This document shows, piece after piece, positions 43,166 through 60,222 of a DNA stretch of 64,000 nt. The DNA comes from Williamsia muralis (lineage in GTDB: Bacteria > Actinomycetota > Actinomycetes > Mycobacteriales > Mycobacteriaceae). The position numbers and the translations under genes are program-made. Numbering within the stretch: the first letter of the stretch is position 1; each line of letters opens with the position of its first letter. The stretch spans positions 62,001-126,000 of the forward strand of contig NZ_PEBD01000002.1 in the NCBI RefSeq assembly GCF_002735905.1, read 5' to 3'. The notes under the pieces are model-generated. The model saw nothing but the letters and a program-made list of their open reading frames with translations, was not told the DNA's origin and did not search any database.

Positions 43166-43511
43166 TACGACCGCCCTGGCGTACGCCGGGGTTGCAAGTG
43201 GAGTTCACACTCCCACCGCTCGACGTCGGTGTCTTCGCAAGAAGCCCTCACAGTTGAACGGTCCGGTTTTGTCGCCGGAGGTATCCGCGTCAGCGGAATA
43301 TTTCCGGTGGCCTCTGAGTTGGAGGCTGTGATCGCTGGGATGCGATAGGTGACATGAACCGGTCGGTGTGGGCCCCGTCGATGAAACTTCATCGAATCGG
43401 GGCCTTTTCGCTGAGGATCTGTCTTCACCAGTTGCTCCCGCGGTCCAACCCGACAGAAAACGTCTGCCACGAGGAACCACCTACGTACGCGGACACAAAT
43501 GAGGAGGCCCC
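43166..43511 (+). promoter_or_regulatory. Long structured infC leader
   Basis: This is the only gene-free stretch over 300 bp in the window. It contains a GC hairpin near its start (CCCTGGCG-TA-CGCCGGGG), short possible leader ORFs behind GGAGG or AGGTGAC (GTG 43328, M-I-A-G-M-R-stop; ATG 43354), and the terminator-type hairpin at 43371-43408. The infC-rplT operon is controlled through its leader RNA in many bacteria (by ribosomal protein L20 or IF3), so a regulatory leader is expected; the mechanism here cannot be told by eye. Confidence 0.55.
43371..43408 (+). terminator. Terminator-type hairpin within the infC leader (candidate attenuator)
   Basis: GGCCCCG-TCGATGA pairs with TCATCGA-AT-CGGGGCC (14 bp, a two-base bulge, 4-nt AACT loop) and is followed by TTTT. 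It lies about 100 nt upstream of the infC start and downstream of the proposed promoter, the placement expected of an attenuator rather than an operon-end terminator. Confidence 0.65.
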
Positions 43512-44144
<633 letters not shown>

Positions 44145-44180
44145 CCGCCTTCGAGGCTGATCGAGAAGAAAGGCATAACC

Positions 44181-44375
44181 ATGCCCAAGACAAAGACCCA
44201 CAAGGGAACCGCGAAGCGATTCAAGGTGACCGGCAGTGGCAAGATCGTCCGCCAGCGCGCAAACCGTCGCCACTTGATGGAGCACAAGCCCACCAAGCGC
44301 ACGCGTCGTCTCGACGGCACCGTCGTCGTCTCCGAGAACGATGCTCCCCGCATCAAGCGCCTGCTGAAGATCTGA
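44181..44375 (+). CDS. rpmI: 50S ribosomal protein L35
   Basis: A 64-residue basic ribosomal protein ([21 protein letters not shown]...[16 protein letters not shown]). It lies between infC and rplT in the universally conserved order, 36 bp after infC, with AGAAAGG before the ATG. Confidence 0.97.
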   Translation: MPKTKTHKGTAKRFKVTGSGKIVRQRANRRHLMEHKPTKRTRRLDGTVVVSENDAPRIKRLLKI

Positions 44376-44439
44376 CGCTCCCCACAGACCACCCGCTGGC
44401 CGGTTCCCGGCAGCCGCACTACTAAGAGGTAAATCAACG

Positions 44440-44820
44440 ATGGCACGCGTAAAAAGGGCGGTAAACGCCCAGAAGAAGCGTCGTACAACCCTGGAGGCTT
44501 CCAAGGGCTACCGCGGACAGCGTTCGCTGCTCTACCGCAAGGCCAAAGAGCAGCAGCTGCACTCGCTCACCTACGCGTACCGGGACCGCCGGGCGCGCAA
44601 GGGCGAGTTCCGCAAGCTCTGGATCTCGCGGATCAACGCCGCAGCCCGGGCCAACGACATCACCTACAACCGCTTCATCCAGGGTCTGAAGATCGCTGGT
44701 GTCGAGGTCGACCGGAAGATCCTCGCCGAGATCGCCGTCAGCGATCCCGAGGCCTTCACCGGTCTGGTTGCTGTCGCCAAGAAGGCGCTGCCGTCGGACG
44801 TCAACGCGCCGGCCGCCTGA
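44440..44820 (+). CDS. rplT: 50S ribosomal protein L20
   Basis: A 126-residue large-subunit assembly protein ([48 protein letters not shown]). L20 represses its own operon through the leader RNA in Bacillus and E. coli. The AAGAGG ribosome-binding site precedes the ATG. It ends 17 bp before the rRNA methyltransferase gene. Confidence 0.97.
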   Translation: MARVKRAVNAQKKRRTTLEASKGYRGQRSLLYRKAKEQQLHSLTYAYRDRRARKGEFRKLWISRINAAARANDITYNRFIQGLKIAGVEVDRKILAEIAVSDPEAFTGLVAVAKKALPSDVNAPAA

Positions 44821-44837
44821 TCGAGCCCGCCAACAAC

Positions 44838-45677
44838 ATGTCCGCGCCGGACGTTCTCACCGAACGTTCGGCGCGGATTGTTTCGTACGCCAAACTGCAC
44901 CGTTCCGCCGGCCGACGCAAAGCGGCCGCATTCCTGGCCGAGGGCGCCAACTCGGTCGCGGCTGCACTACACAGTCGTCGCGCCCGTGTCTTGCTTGCGA
45001 CGGACGACGCGCACTTCCGGCACGCCGACCTGATCGACGACGCGCGGCGCTCGGGCATCGAGATCTGCGCGATCACCGAGGGCGCCGCGTCCAAGCTTGC
45101 CGACACGGTCACCAGTACTGGTCTGTTCGTGATTGCCGACCTGGTTGACGTACCCCTCGCAGGCGTGCTGGCGGCATCGCCTCGCCTGCTTGCGGTTCCT
45201 GTCGAGATGACCGACCCTGGCAATGCCGGCACGCTCATCCGGACTGCAGATGCAATGGGCGCCGACGCCGTGGTGCTGGCAGGCGACAGTGTGGACCCCC
45301 ACAACGGGAAGTGTGTGCGTTCCACCGCCGGGAGCGTTTTCCATGTCCCCATTGCTCGTGAGCGTGACATCGACGCGGTCCTGGCAGAACTGCGTGCCGG
45401 CGGGGTCGCGATCTGCGCGACATCCGGGAATGCCGAGCTGAGTCTGCCCGAGGCCGGCCACGTGTTGTCGGGTCCCACTGCGTGGCTCTTCGGCAATGAG
45501 GCGCACGGTCTGTCCGACGACATCCTCGGCCGCGCCGACCATCGCATCTCGATCCCGATCAGGGGCCGGGCAGAGAGCCTCAACTTGGCTGCTGCGGCCG
45601 CGATCTGCCTGTATGCCAGCGCAGATGCGCATTCGGGTGTCGACTACCCTCGTACGGGGTCCAGCCCGACCCCCTGA
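44838..45677 (+). CDS. SpoU/TrmH-family RNA 2'-O-methyltransferase
   Basis: A 279-residue SPOUT methyltransferase. The N-terminal part (RIVSYAKLHRSAGRRKAAAFLAEGANSV) is a substrate-binding domain. The C-terminal knotted SAM-binding domain shows VEMTDPGNAGTLIRTADAMGADAVV, GPTAWLFGNEAHGLSD and the final IPIRGRAESLNLAAAAAICLY. This is the TsnR/Rv1644-type gene that follows rplT in mycobacteria. The target is likely a ribose in rRNA, not specified by sequence. Confidence 0.88.
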   Translation: MSAPDVLTERSARIVSYAKLHRSAGRRKAAAFLAEGANSVAAALHSRRARVLLATDDAHFRHADLIDDARRSGIEICAITEGAASKLADTVTSTGLFVIADLVDVPLAGVLAASPRLLAVPVEMTDPGNAGTLIRTADAMGADAVVLAGDSVDPHNGKCVRSTAGSVFHVPIARERDIDAVLAELRAGGVAICATSGNAELSLPEAGHVLSGPTAWLFGNEAHGLSDDILGRADHRISIPIRGRAESLNLAAAAAICLYASADAHSGVDYPRTGSSPTP

Positions 45678-45697
45678 ACCTTCTCCCCAACATCTGA

Positions 45698-46768
<1,071 letters not shown>

Positions 46769-46798
46769 TTTCCTTCCGAACGAAAGAGCTGAGTCCCA

Positions 46799-49276
46799 GT
46801 GCAAGTAGCGCAATCGTGGCTGACCGAAGTCCTGCAACGTGGCGCGCCCGGATGGAGCGCATCGTCTGCCCAGATCGATGAAGGATTCGTGCGGGTCGGC
46901 TTCGAGATCGAAGAGATCCGCTCGTTGCCCGTGATCACCGGTCCGCTGGTGGTCGGCCGGGTCAACCACATCGAGCAGCTCACCGAATTCAAGAAGCCGA
47001 TCCGGTACTGCCAGGTCGACGTCGGTGAAGCAGCTGACCGCGGAATCGTCTGTGGTGCACAGAATTTCGCCGAGGGTGACCTGATCGTCGCAGCTCTGCC
47101 GGGCAGCGTCTTGCCAGGCGACTTCGCCATCGCGGCACGCAAGACCTACGGCAGGGTGTCCGACGGGATGATCTGCTCGGTGTCGGAGATGGGCATCGGC
47201 AACGATCACAGCGGGATTCTGGTGTTGCCCCCGAACATCGCCGCCCCGGGGTCCGACGCCCGCTTGGTCCTGGGCCTGGACGACACCGTCATCGACGTCA
47301 ATGTGACTCCCGACCGTGGCTACGCGTTCTCGGTCCGGGGGTTGTCCCGGGAGCTCGCCTGCAGCTTCGATCTGGAGTTCACCGATCCCGCGGATAAACC
47401 CGACCTGTCCACGAGCGCAGGCGATTCCGGCTGGCCCGTGCGTATCGACCCGGCGTCGGGGGCCACGCGGTACAGCGCAGCTGTCGTCCGTGGCATCGAC
47501 CCGACAGCTCCGTCGCCGTGGTGGCTCGTCAAACGGCTGATGTTGGCCGGTGTGCGTCCGATCTCGGCCGCTGTCGACATCACCAACTACGTGATGCTCG
47601 AACTGGGTCAACCGCTGCACGCTTTCGACGCTGCGAAGCTGTCGGGCGATATCGTGGTGCGTCGTGCTCTCGCCGGAGAAAAGCTGACCACACTCGACGA
47701 TGTCGTCCGCGTTCTCGACCCCGAAGACGTTGTGATCACCGACGAGTCGGGACCCATCGCGTTGGCGGGTGTGATGGGCGGGGCGACCACCGAGATCAAC
47801 CTCGAGAGCAGCGACGTGCTGCTCGAAGCCGCCACCTTCGATCCGGTTGCGGTCTTCCGGACGGCAAAACGGCATCGCCTCACCAGTGAGGCGAGCAAGC
47901 GGTTCGAGCGGGTGGTCGACCCTCGTATCACCGACGTCGCATTGCTCAGGGCTGCCCAGCTACTCATCGAGATCTGCGGTGGCACAATTGATCCCGTTTA
48001 CACAGATGTCGGTGAAGTGGCTCCCCAGGCTCCGGTCACGATGGCGTTGTCAGCGCCATCGGCCACCGCCGGTATCGCCTATCCCGATGGCACCGCGGTG
48101 CGGCGCCTCGAGCAAGTCGGCTGTGAGGTCGCCGCGTCCGGCGACAACCTCACAGTGGTCCCGCCGAGTTGGCGTCCCGATCTACGCCAGAGCGCCGATC
48201 TCGTGGAAGAGGTGCTACGCCTCGAGGGCTACGAGAACATCCCGGTGGCCGTTCCGACGGCTCCCGGAGGCACTGGCCTGACCCCGGCCCAGCGTCGTCG
48301 ACGCAGCATCGGACGCAGCCTGGCGTTGTCGGGCTATGTCGAGGTGCTGCCTTACCCGTTCATGCCTGCCGGTGTGTTCGACGTGTGGAACCTCCCGGCC
48401 GACGATCCGCGCCGCAACACCGTCAAGGTGCTCAACCCGCTGGAAGCCGACCGTCCGGAGTTGAACTCCACCCTGCTGCCCGGATTGTTGGAGATGGTGG
48501 GGCGCAACCTTGCTCGAGGACAACGTGATCTGTCGATGTTCGCGATCGGGCAGGTGGTGCTGGCCGGAGCCGGCGTGCACCCGGTGCCTGCGCTACCGGT
48601 TGATCATCGACCCACCGACGACGAGGTCGCCGAGCTGATCGGTTCGTTGCCCGCGCAGCCGCTGCACGTCGCCGCCGTTCTGACCGGTCTGCGAGAGCCC
48701 GCCGGGCCGTGGGGCAAGGGGCGTCAGGCCGACCCCGCCGATGTCTTCGATGCAGTTCGCATCATCGGCCAGGCCGCCGGTGTCGAGTTGACGCTGCGCG
48801 CGGGCTCCGAGGTTCCCTGGCATCCGGGCCGCTGCGCCGAAATTCTGGTCGATGACTCCGTGGTCGGCTGGGCGGGTGAACTACATCCGGCGGTGCTCGA
48901 GAAGATGCACCTTCCGGCACGCTCCTTGGCGCTCGAGATCAACATCGACGCCGTACCGCTCAGCGAGCGCCTGGTGTCGCCGCGTATCTCGCCGTATCCT
49001 CCCGTGCTGCAAGATCTCGCAGTGGTCGTCGACGCCGATGTCGCGGCTGCCGATGTGCAGGCCGCGCTGACCGCCGGCGCCGGTGAGCTGCTCGAGACTA
49101 TTGCACTGTTCGATGTGTTCACCGGTGAGCAGGTGGGAGACGGCCGCAAGTCGCTGACCTTCTCCCTGCGTTTCCGGGCATCCGACCGCACCCTCACCGA
49201 AGACGAGGCCACTGCAGCCCGCGACGCCGCGCTCGCACAGGCGACGGCGACGGTGGGTGCACAGATGCGGAGCTGA
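46799..49276 (+). CDS. pheT: Phenylalanyl-tRNA synthetase beta subunit
   Basis: An 825-residue subunit starting at GTG 46799. In order: an EMAP/tRNA-binding OB domain (~40-150), B3/B4 editing domain (~205-380, with NYVMLELGQPLHAFDAAKL), B5 (~400-470), a catalytically inactive class II-like core, and the C-terminal ferredoxin-fold anticodon-binding domain (SPYPPVLQDLAVVVDADVAAADV...SLRFRASDRTLTEDEA). It edits mischarged Tyr-tRNA-Phe. It is the last gene of the pheST pair. Confidence 0.96.
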   Translation: MQVAQSWLTEVLQRGAPGWSASSAQIDEGFVRVGFEIEEIRSLPVITGPLVVGRVNHIEQLTEFKKPIRYCQVDVGEAADRGIVCGAQNFAEGDLIVAALPGSVLPGDFAIAARKTYGRVSDGMICSVSEMGIGNDHSGILVLPPNIAAPGSDARLVLGLDDTVIDVNVTPDRGYAFSVRGLSRELACSFDLEFTDPADKPDLSTSAGDSGWPVRIDPASGATRYSAAVVRGIDPTAPSPWWLVKRLMLAGVRPISAAVDITNYVMLELGQPLHAFDAAKLSGDIVVRRALAGEKLTTLDDVVRVLDPEDVVITDESGPIALAGVMGGATTEINLESSDVLLEAATFDPVAVFRTAKRHRLTSEASKRFERVVDPRITDVALLRAAQLLIEICGGTIDPVYTDVGEVAPQAPVTMALSAPSATAGIAYPDGTAVRRLEQVGCEVAASGDNLTVVPPSWRPDLRQSADLVEEVLRLEGYENIPVAVPTAPGGTGLTPAQRRRRSIGRSLALSGYVEVLPYPFMPAGVFDVWNLPADDPRRNTVKVLNPLEADRPELNSTLLPGLLEMVGRNLARGQRDLSMFAIGQVVLAGAGVHPVPALPVDHRPTDDEVAELIGSLPAQPLHVAAVLTGLREPAGPWGKGRQADPADVFDAVRIIGQAAGVELTLRAGSEVPWHPGRCAEILVDDSVVGWAGELHPAVLEKMHLPARSLALEINIDAVPLSERLVSPRISPYPPVLQDLAVVVDADVAAADVQAALTAGAGELLETIALFDVFTGEQVGDGRKSLTFSLRFRASDRTLTEDEATAARDAALAQATATVGAQMRS

Positions 49277-49354
49277 TCGACCGGGCGCCGCCGGGCGGCC
49301 GGCTGCTCGAATGGCGTGCTGACACCGCGACGAGATCAGGGATGCCCTGATGCT

Positions 49355-49954
49355 CTACGGACTGATCGGGCCGGTGAGATACCGCTGGATCGTGGGTCCG
49401 AGGTTGGCGACCACGTCGTCGGCCGGCAGCGAAGCGAGGGGTTCGAAACGCAGCAGGTACCGCGTCATGATCATGCCGAGTACCGCACTGCCCACGAGGT
49501 TGGCCCGCAGTCGCCCTGTGCCGGCGGGATTGTCGGCGCGTTCGGTGATCTCTGCGAGCACCACCTCGAGCACCATGGTTCGGATCAGCGTCGGGTCGGG
49601 TCCACTGATCACCGTGCGCAGCAACGCGATTCCGGATTCTTGCAGTTCGCCGTCCCATACCCCCACCACCGTTCGGACGAGGGTGGGACCCAGTTCGTCA
49701 ATCGGGATCTCGCGCAGGGGCCCCACCACATCGAGCGGATCGATGGGCAATTCGATCGCGGCCAGGAACAACTTGTGTTTGGTGCCGAAGTAGTGGTGCA
49801 CAAGTGCCGGATCCACCCCCGCGTCCGCGGCGACCGCGCGGATGGATGTGCGGTCGAGTCCGTCGCGAGCGAAGAGTGTGCGGGCTGACGCCAAGATCTG
49901 TCCCTTGGTGTCAGGTTCACCGGGACGCCGTCCTGATCGCCTTGGACCGCTCAC
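49355..49954 (-). CDS. TetR-family transcriptional regulator
   Basis: A 199-residue repressor. The N-terminal TetR helix-turn-helix reads KGQILASARTLFARDGLDRTSIRAVAADAGVDPALVHHYFGTK. The C-terminal ligand domain resembles the TetR_C_17-like type common next to ABC-2 exporters. It starts at GTG 49954, 46 bp after the permease gene in the same operon, and likely represses it. The trio (ATPase, permease, TetR) resembles Rv1687c-Rv1686c-Rv1685c, which in M. tuberculosis lies elsewhere on this backbone (from memory). Confidence 0.9.
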   Translation of the reverse strand: MSGPRRSGRRPGEPDTKGQILASARTLFARDGLDRTSIRAVAADAGVDPALVHHYFGTKHKLFLAAIELPIDPLDVVGPLREIPIDELGPTLVRTVVGVWDGELQESGIALLRTVISGPDPTLIRTMVLEVVLAEITERADNPAGTGRLRANLVGSAVLGMIMTRYLLRFEPLASLPADDVVANLGPTIQRYLTGPISP

Positions 49955-50000
49955 CCGGGCATCTTCTCAGGGCGCCGATGACGCTGGACGGGCCGGCCCA

Positions 50001-50756
50001 TCACTCGGTCCGCCGACGCAGCGAGGCAGCGGCCAACGCCAATGCCGCGATGGTGCACAGCAGTACAACCAGCAGGTCCCGCCACATCGTGCCGGTCGGC
50101 TCGGTATATCGGCCCACCTGATTCAGCGCCTCCACGGCATAGCTCAGAGGCATCACGTTGCTGATCACCTCGAGCCACCGCGGCAGATCGGCTCGCGGAA
50201 CGAAGAGTCCACACAGGAACAACTGGGGGATGACCACCACCGGCAGGAACTGAACGGCCTGGAACTCGGTCTGGGCAAAAGCGCTGCACAGCAATCCGAG
50301 GCCGACACCGAGGATGGCGTCCAGGATCGCGATCACGAGGACCCATCCGATGCTTCCGGCCGTCTGCAGTCCGAGAACCCAGAACGACACGACACATGCG
50401 AGTGCGGCTTGAGCCATCGCGGCCGTGGAGAACGCGGCGGCGTAGCCGACCAGCAGGTCGGCCTTGCTCATGGGGGTGGTGAGCAGTCGTTCCAGCGTGC
50501 CGGACGATCTCTCACGCAACATTGCGATAGAGGTGATCAAGAACATGATCGCGAATGGGAGCACTCCGAGCAGGACGAGCGCGATCCGATCGAACGGCTC
50601 GGGCCCGCCGGGAGGACCGACCTGGTTCTCGAACATGAAGTACAGCAACGCCATCAGGATCACCGGGACGAGCAGGATCATGGCGATCGTTCGTGGGTCG
50701 GCCTTGAGCTGCCGGAGAACGCGGCCGGTGGTCGAGAGCGCGATGGTGGCGTTCAT
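50001..50756 (-). CDS. ABC-2 type exporter permease
   Basis: A 251-residue permease with about six hydrophobic helices. Typical of the family are DPRTIAMILLVPVILMALLYFMF at the N-terminus and ERSSGTLERLLTTPMSKADLLVGY after the second helix, then FLPVVVIPQLFLCGLFVPRADLP. It overlaps the ATPase gene by 4 bp (ATGA). The exporter's cargo (drug or lipid) cannot be told. Confidence 0.92.
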   Translation of the reverse strand: MNATIALSTTGRVLRQLKADPRTIAMILLVPVILMALLYFMFENQVGPPGGPEPFDRIALVLLGVLPFAIMFLITSIAMLRERSSGTLERLLTTPMSKADLLVGYAAAFSTAAMAQAALACVVSFWVLGLQTAGSIGWVLVIAILDAILGVGLGLLCSAFAQTEFQAVQFLPVVVIPQLFLCGLFVPRADLPRWLEVISNVMPLSYAVEALNQVGRYTEPTGTMWRDLLVVLLCTIAALALAAASLRRRTE

Positions 50757-51493
50757 GATGCTGTCCGTTCGGTGATCAGGGCGAGGAAGGCCTGTTCGAG
50801 GTTGGTCTGATGCGTCCGGGCGCGTAGTTCGTCCGGTGTGAGTTCTGCGATGACTCCGCCTTCACGCATCAACACGAGGGCGTCGCAGTGGTCGGCCTCG
50901 TCCATCACGTGGCTGGACACGAGCAGGGTGGTCCCGGTGTCGGCGAGTGCACGGAACCGCTCCCACAGCTCCGACCGCAGAACCGGGTCGAGCCCCACGG
51001 TCGGTTCGTCGAGGATCAAGATCTCGGGACTACCGACGAGGGCGCAGGCGATGGACACCCGGCTGCGCTGACCACCTGACAACTGGGCGGTTCGGCGACC
51101 ACGAAAATCATCGAGTCCGACGGCGCGAATCGAGTCGTTCATCAGGTCGCGACGTCGGTAGAGGTCGGCGAAGTAACGGACATTCTCTTCGACGGTGAGA
51201 TCCGTGTAGACCGAGGGCGCCTGCGTCACGTACCCAACGCGTCCGCGGAGTTCTTTCGCGCCGGCGGGTCGGCCCAGCACGTCGACGGAGCCGGAGGTGA
51301 TGCGTTGAGTGCCCACCACAGAACGCATGAGCGTGGTCTTCCCGCATCCTGATGGCCCGAGCAGTCCAGTGATCGATCCGCGGGGTACCGACAGGGTCAC
51401 GCCGTTCAGCGCGCGAGCGCTACCGCGTTTGACGATGAGGTCCTCGATGCGGACGGCGGGTTCAGGGTGGGTCGTGAGGTCTGGCTGTGCCAT
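50753..51493 (-). CDS. ABC exporter ATP-binding protein
   Basis: A 246-residue ATPase with Walker A GLLGPSGCGKTTLM, Q-loop VTQAPSVYTDL, signature LSGGQRSRVSIACAL, Walker B EILILDEPTVGLDP and H-loop SSHVMDEAD. This is the DrrA/CcmA-like exporter class. It leads the three-gene operon with the permease and TetR genes. Confidence 0.95.
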   Translation of the reverse strand: MAQPDLTTHPEPAVRIEDLIVKRGSARALNGVTLSVPRGSITGLLGPSGCGKTTLMRSVVGTQRITSGSVDVLGRPAGAKELRGRVGYVTQAPSVYTDLTVEENVRYFADLYRRRDLMNDSIRAVGLDDFRGRRTAQLSGGQRSRVSIACALVGSPEILILDEPTVGLDPVLRSELWERFRALADTGTTLLVSSHVMDEADHCDALVLMREGGVIAELTPDELRARTHQTNLEQAFLALITERTAS

Positions 51494-51502
51494 GGCGGTC
51501 TC

Positions 51503-51522
51503 AATTCATTTTGTGTTGAATT
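51503..51522. promoter_or_regulatory. Candidate TetR operator upstream of the ABC exporter operon
   Basis: AATTCA-N8-TGAATT is a perfect 6-bp inverted repeat, 9 bp upstream of the ATPase start. AATTCATT also recurs directly at 51503 and 51519. Position and form suit autorepression by the operon's TetR protein. Confidence 0.5.
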
Positions 51523-51556
51523 CATTGCCTGATGAAAAAGATAGATCGCTCGATGA

Positions 51557-53921
<2,365 letters not shown>

Positions 53922-53925
<4 letters not shown>

Positions 53926-54886
53926 CGGGCGCACTCACGCCTCTGGAGAAGGCACACGTTCTCGCCGAAGCACTCCCGTGGCTGCAGCGGTTCTCCGGCA
54001 AGGTGATCGTCGTCAAATACGGCGGCAATGCCATGATCGACGACACCCTGAAGGCGGCATTCGCAGAGGACATGGTGTTCCTGCGGACCTGTGGAATCCA
54101 TCCGGTCGTGGTCCACGGCGGCGGACCGCAGATCTCGGCGATGCTGAAGCGCCTCGGGCTCACCGGCGAGTTCCGCGGTGGATTCCGGGTCACGACGCCG
54201 GAAGTGATGGATGTCGTGCGGATGGTGCTCTTCGGTCAGGTCGGTCGGGAACTCGTGGGGCTCATCAACGCACACGGACCCTATGCGGTCGGCATCTCGG
54301 GGGAAGACGCGCACCTGTTCACCGCGACGCGCCGCTCGGTTCTCGTGGACGGCGAGGCCACCGATATCGGGCTGGTGGGTGACGTGACGAGTGTAAATCC
54401 TGCCGCCGTCACCGATCTCATTGCAGCGGGGCGTATTCCGGTGGTGTCGACCATCGCGCCCGACGCGGACGGGGTGGTGCACAACATCAATGCCGACACC
54501 GCCGCGGCAGCGCTGGCCCAGGCATTCGGTGCCGAGAAACTGGTGGTACTCACCGATGTCGAGGGGCTGTACACAAATTGGCCCGACCGCGACTCGCTGG
54601 TGTCGCAGATCAACACAACCGACCTCGCCGAGCTGCTCCCGCGGCTTGATTCGGGCATGGTCCCGAAGATGGAGGCGTGCTTGCGCGCAGTGGGCGGAGG
54701 TGTCGGTCAAGCGCATGTGATCGATGGACGCACACCACATTCGATGCTCCTCGAGCTCTTCACGAGTGAAGGCATCGGCACCATGGTGGTTCCCGACCAA
54801 GGACATGCGGCGCCGCCGGCTTATGAGCATGACGTGCCCGCCGTAGACCACGCTCAGACGCACCCGACACCTAGTGGGGAAAACAA

Positions 54887-54890
<4 letters not shown>
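53922..54890 (+). CDS. argB: N-acetylglutamate kinase
   Basis: A 322-residue amino-acid kinase, second step of arginine synthesis and the usual target of arginine feedback inhibition. It shows [39 protein letters not shown] and [14 protein letters not shown]. The GTG at 53922 overlaps the argJ stop (GTGA); the frame is open to 53862 inside argJ. An extra C-terminal tail of about 25 residues ([17 protein letters not shown]) is polar and probably disordered. Confidence 0.95.
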
Positions 54891-57467
<2,577 letters not shown>

Positions 57468-57541
57468 GATTCTGAGCAGCACCACCTGAAACAGCCCTAA
57501 GACATACAACGTACGACCGAACTACAAGGAGTAACCCCCTC

Positions 57542-58738
57542 ATGGCGCAGCGCGTGATCCTCGCGTATTCCGGCGGCCTGGACACCTCGGTGGCCATCAG
57601 CTGGATCGGTAAGGAAACCGGTAAGGAGGTGGTGGCCGTGGCCATCGACCTCGGCCAGGGTGGTGAGGACATGGAGGTGGTCCGCCAGCGAGCCCTCGAC
57701 TGTGGGGCGGTGGAGTCGGTGGTGGTCGACGCGCGTGACGAGTTCGCCGAGCAGTATTGCCTGCCTGCCATCACCAGCAACGCGCTGTACATGGATCGCT
57801 ACCCACTGGTGTCGGCCATCTCCCGGCCGCTGATCGCCAAGCACCTGGTGACCGCGGCCCGCGAACACGGCGGCACCACCGTCGCGCACGGTTGTACCGG
57901 CAAGGGCAACGACCAGGTCCGGTTCGAGGTCGGATTCGGTTCGCTCGCACCGGAACTCGAGGTGATCGCACCGGTCCGCGACTACGCCTGGACCCGTGAG
58001 AAGGCCATCACTTTCGCCGAAGAGAACGCCATCCCCATCAACGTGTCGAAGAAGTCACCGTTCTCGATCGACCAGAACGTGTGGGGTCGGGCAGTGGAAA
58101 CCGGTTTCCTCGAAGATCTCTGGAATGCACCCACCAAGGATGTGTACTCGTACACAGAGGATCCGACCATCAACTGGCAAGCACCCGACGAGGTCATCAT
58201 CAGCTTCGAGAAGGGCCGTCCCACAGCGATCGACGGACGGCCGGTCTCGGTCCTCGAGGCGATCGTCGAACTCAACCGGCGGGCGGGCGCACACGGCGTC
58301 GGCCGCCTAGACGTCGTCGAGGACCGATTGGTCGGCATCAAGAGCCGCGAGATCTACGAGGCTCCGGGCGCCATGGTCTTGATCCGTGCGCACGAAGAGC
58401 TCGAACACGTCACCCTCGAGCGCGAACTCGGTCGTTTCAAGCGCGGCACCGACCGCAAGTGGGCCGAGCTCGTCTACGACGGACTGTGGTTCTCTCCCCT
58501 GAAGTCATCGCTCGAAGCCTTCGTCGACCACACCCAGCAGCACGTGAGCGGCGACATCAGGCTCAATCTGCACGGTGGCCACATCGCGGTCACCGGTCGG
58601 CGCAGTGACGAGTCGCTGTACGACTTCAACCTCGCCACGTACGACGAAGGCGACACATTCGACCAGTCGGCAGCCAAGGGCTTCGTCCACCTGCACGGCC
58701 TGTCGTCGAAGATCTCGGCGAAGCGGGATCTGCGCTAG
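57542..58738 (+). CDS. argG: Argininosuccinate synthase
   Basis: A 398-residue ATP-dependent ligase of citrulline and aspartate. The N-type ATP pyrophosphatase P-loop is [13 protein letters not shown]; further motifs are [14 protein letters not shown] and [10 protein letters not shown]-like [18 protein letters not shown] precedes the ATG after a 74-bp gap from argR, the longest gap in the arg cluster, where a second promoter may lie. Confidence 0.96.
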   Translation: MAQRVILAYSGGLDTSVAISWIGKETGKEVVAVAIDLGQGGEDMEVVRQRALDCGAVESVVVDARDEFAEQYCLPAITSNALYMDRYPLVSAISRPLIAKHLVTAAREHGGTTVAHGCTGKGNDQVRFEVGFGSLAPELEVIAPVRDYAWTREKAITFAEENAIPINVSKKSPFSIDQNVWGRAVETGFLEDLWNAPTKDVYSYTEDPTINWQAPDEVIISFEKGRPTAIDGRPVSVLEAIVELNRRAGAHGVGRLDVVEDRLVGIKSREIYEAPGAMVLIRAHEELEHVTLERELGRFKRGTDRKWAELVYDGLWFSPLKSSLEAFVDHTQQHVSGDIRLNLHGGHIAVTGRRSDESLYDFNLATYDEGDTFDQSAAKGFVHLHGLSSKISAKRDLR

Positions 58739-60142
<1,404 letters not shown>

Positions 60143-60180
60143 GGTTCCCGCCGGGGGCGGCCGCTACGGCCGGGGTAGAG

Positions 60181-60196
60181 TGTGACGCCAGTCACG
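60181..60196 (+). promoter_or_regulatory. Candidate CRP/GlxR-like site
   Basis: TGTGA-CGCCAG-TCACG matches TGTGA-N6-TCACA at all but the last base. It lies 27 bp upstream of the hydrolase/ligase fusion gene, after the argH stop. The core GTGAC-N4-GTCAC is a perfect inverted repeat. Confidence 0.5.
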
Positions 60197-60222
60197 GTCC
60201 AACCAGATGTTGTTTCTTAGGG

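Noticed and set aside
60143-60180. GC-rich inverted repeat after argH as a terminator
   Set aside because: CGGCCG...CGGCCG can pair but no T-run follows and alternative foldings are equally good.
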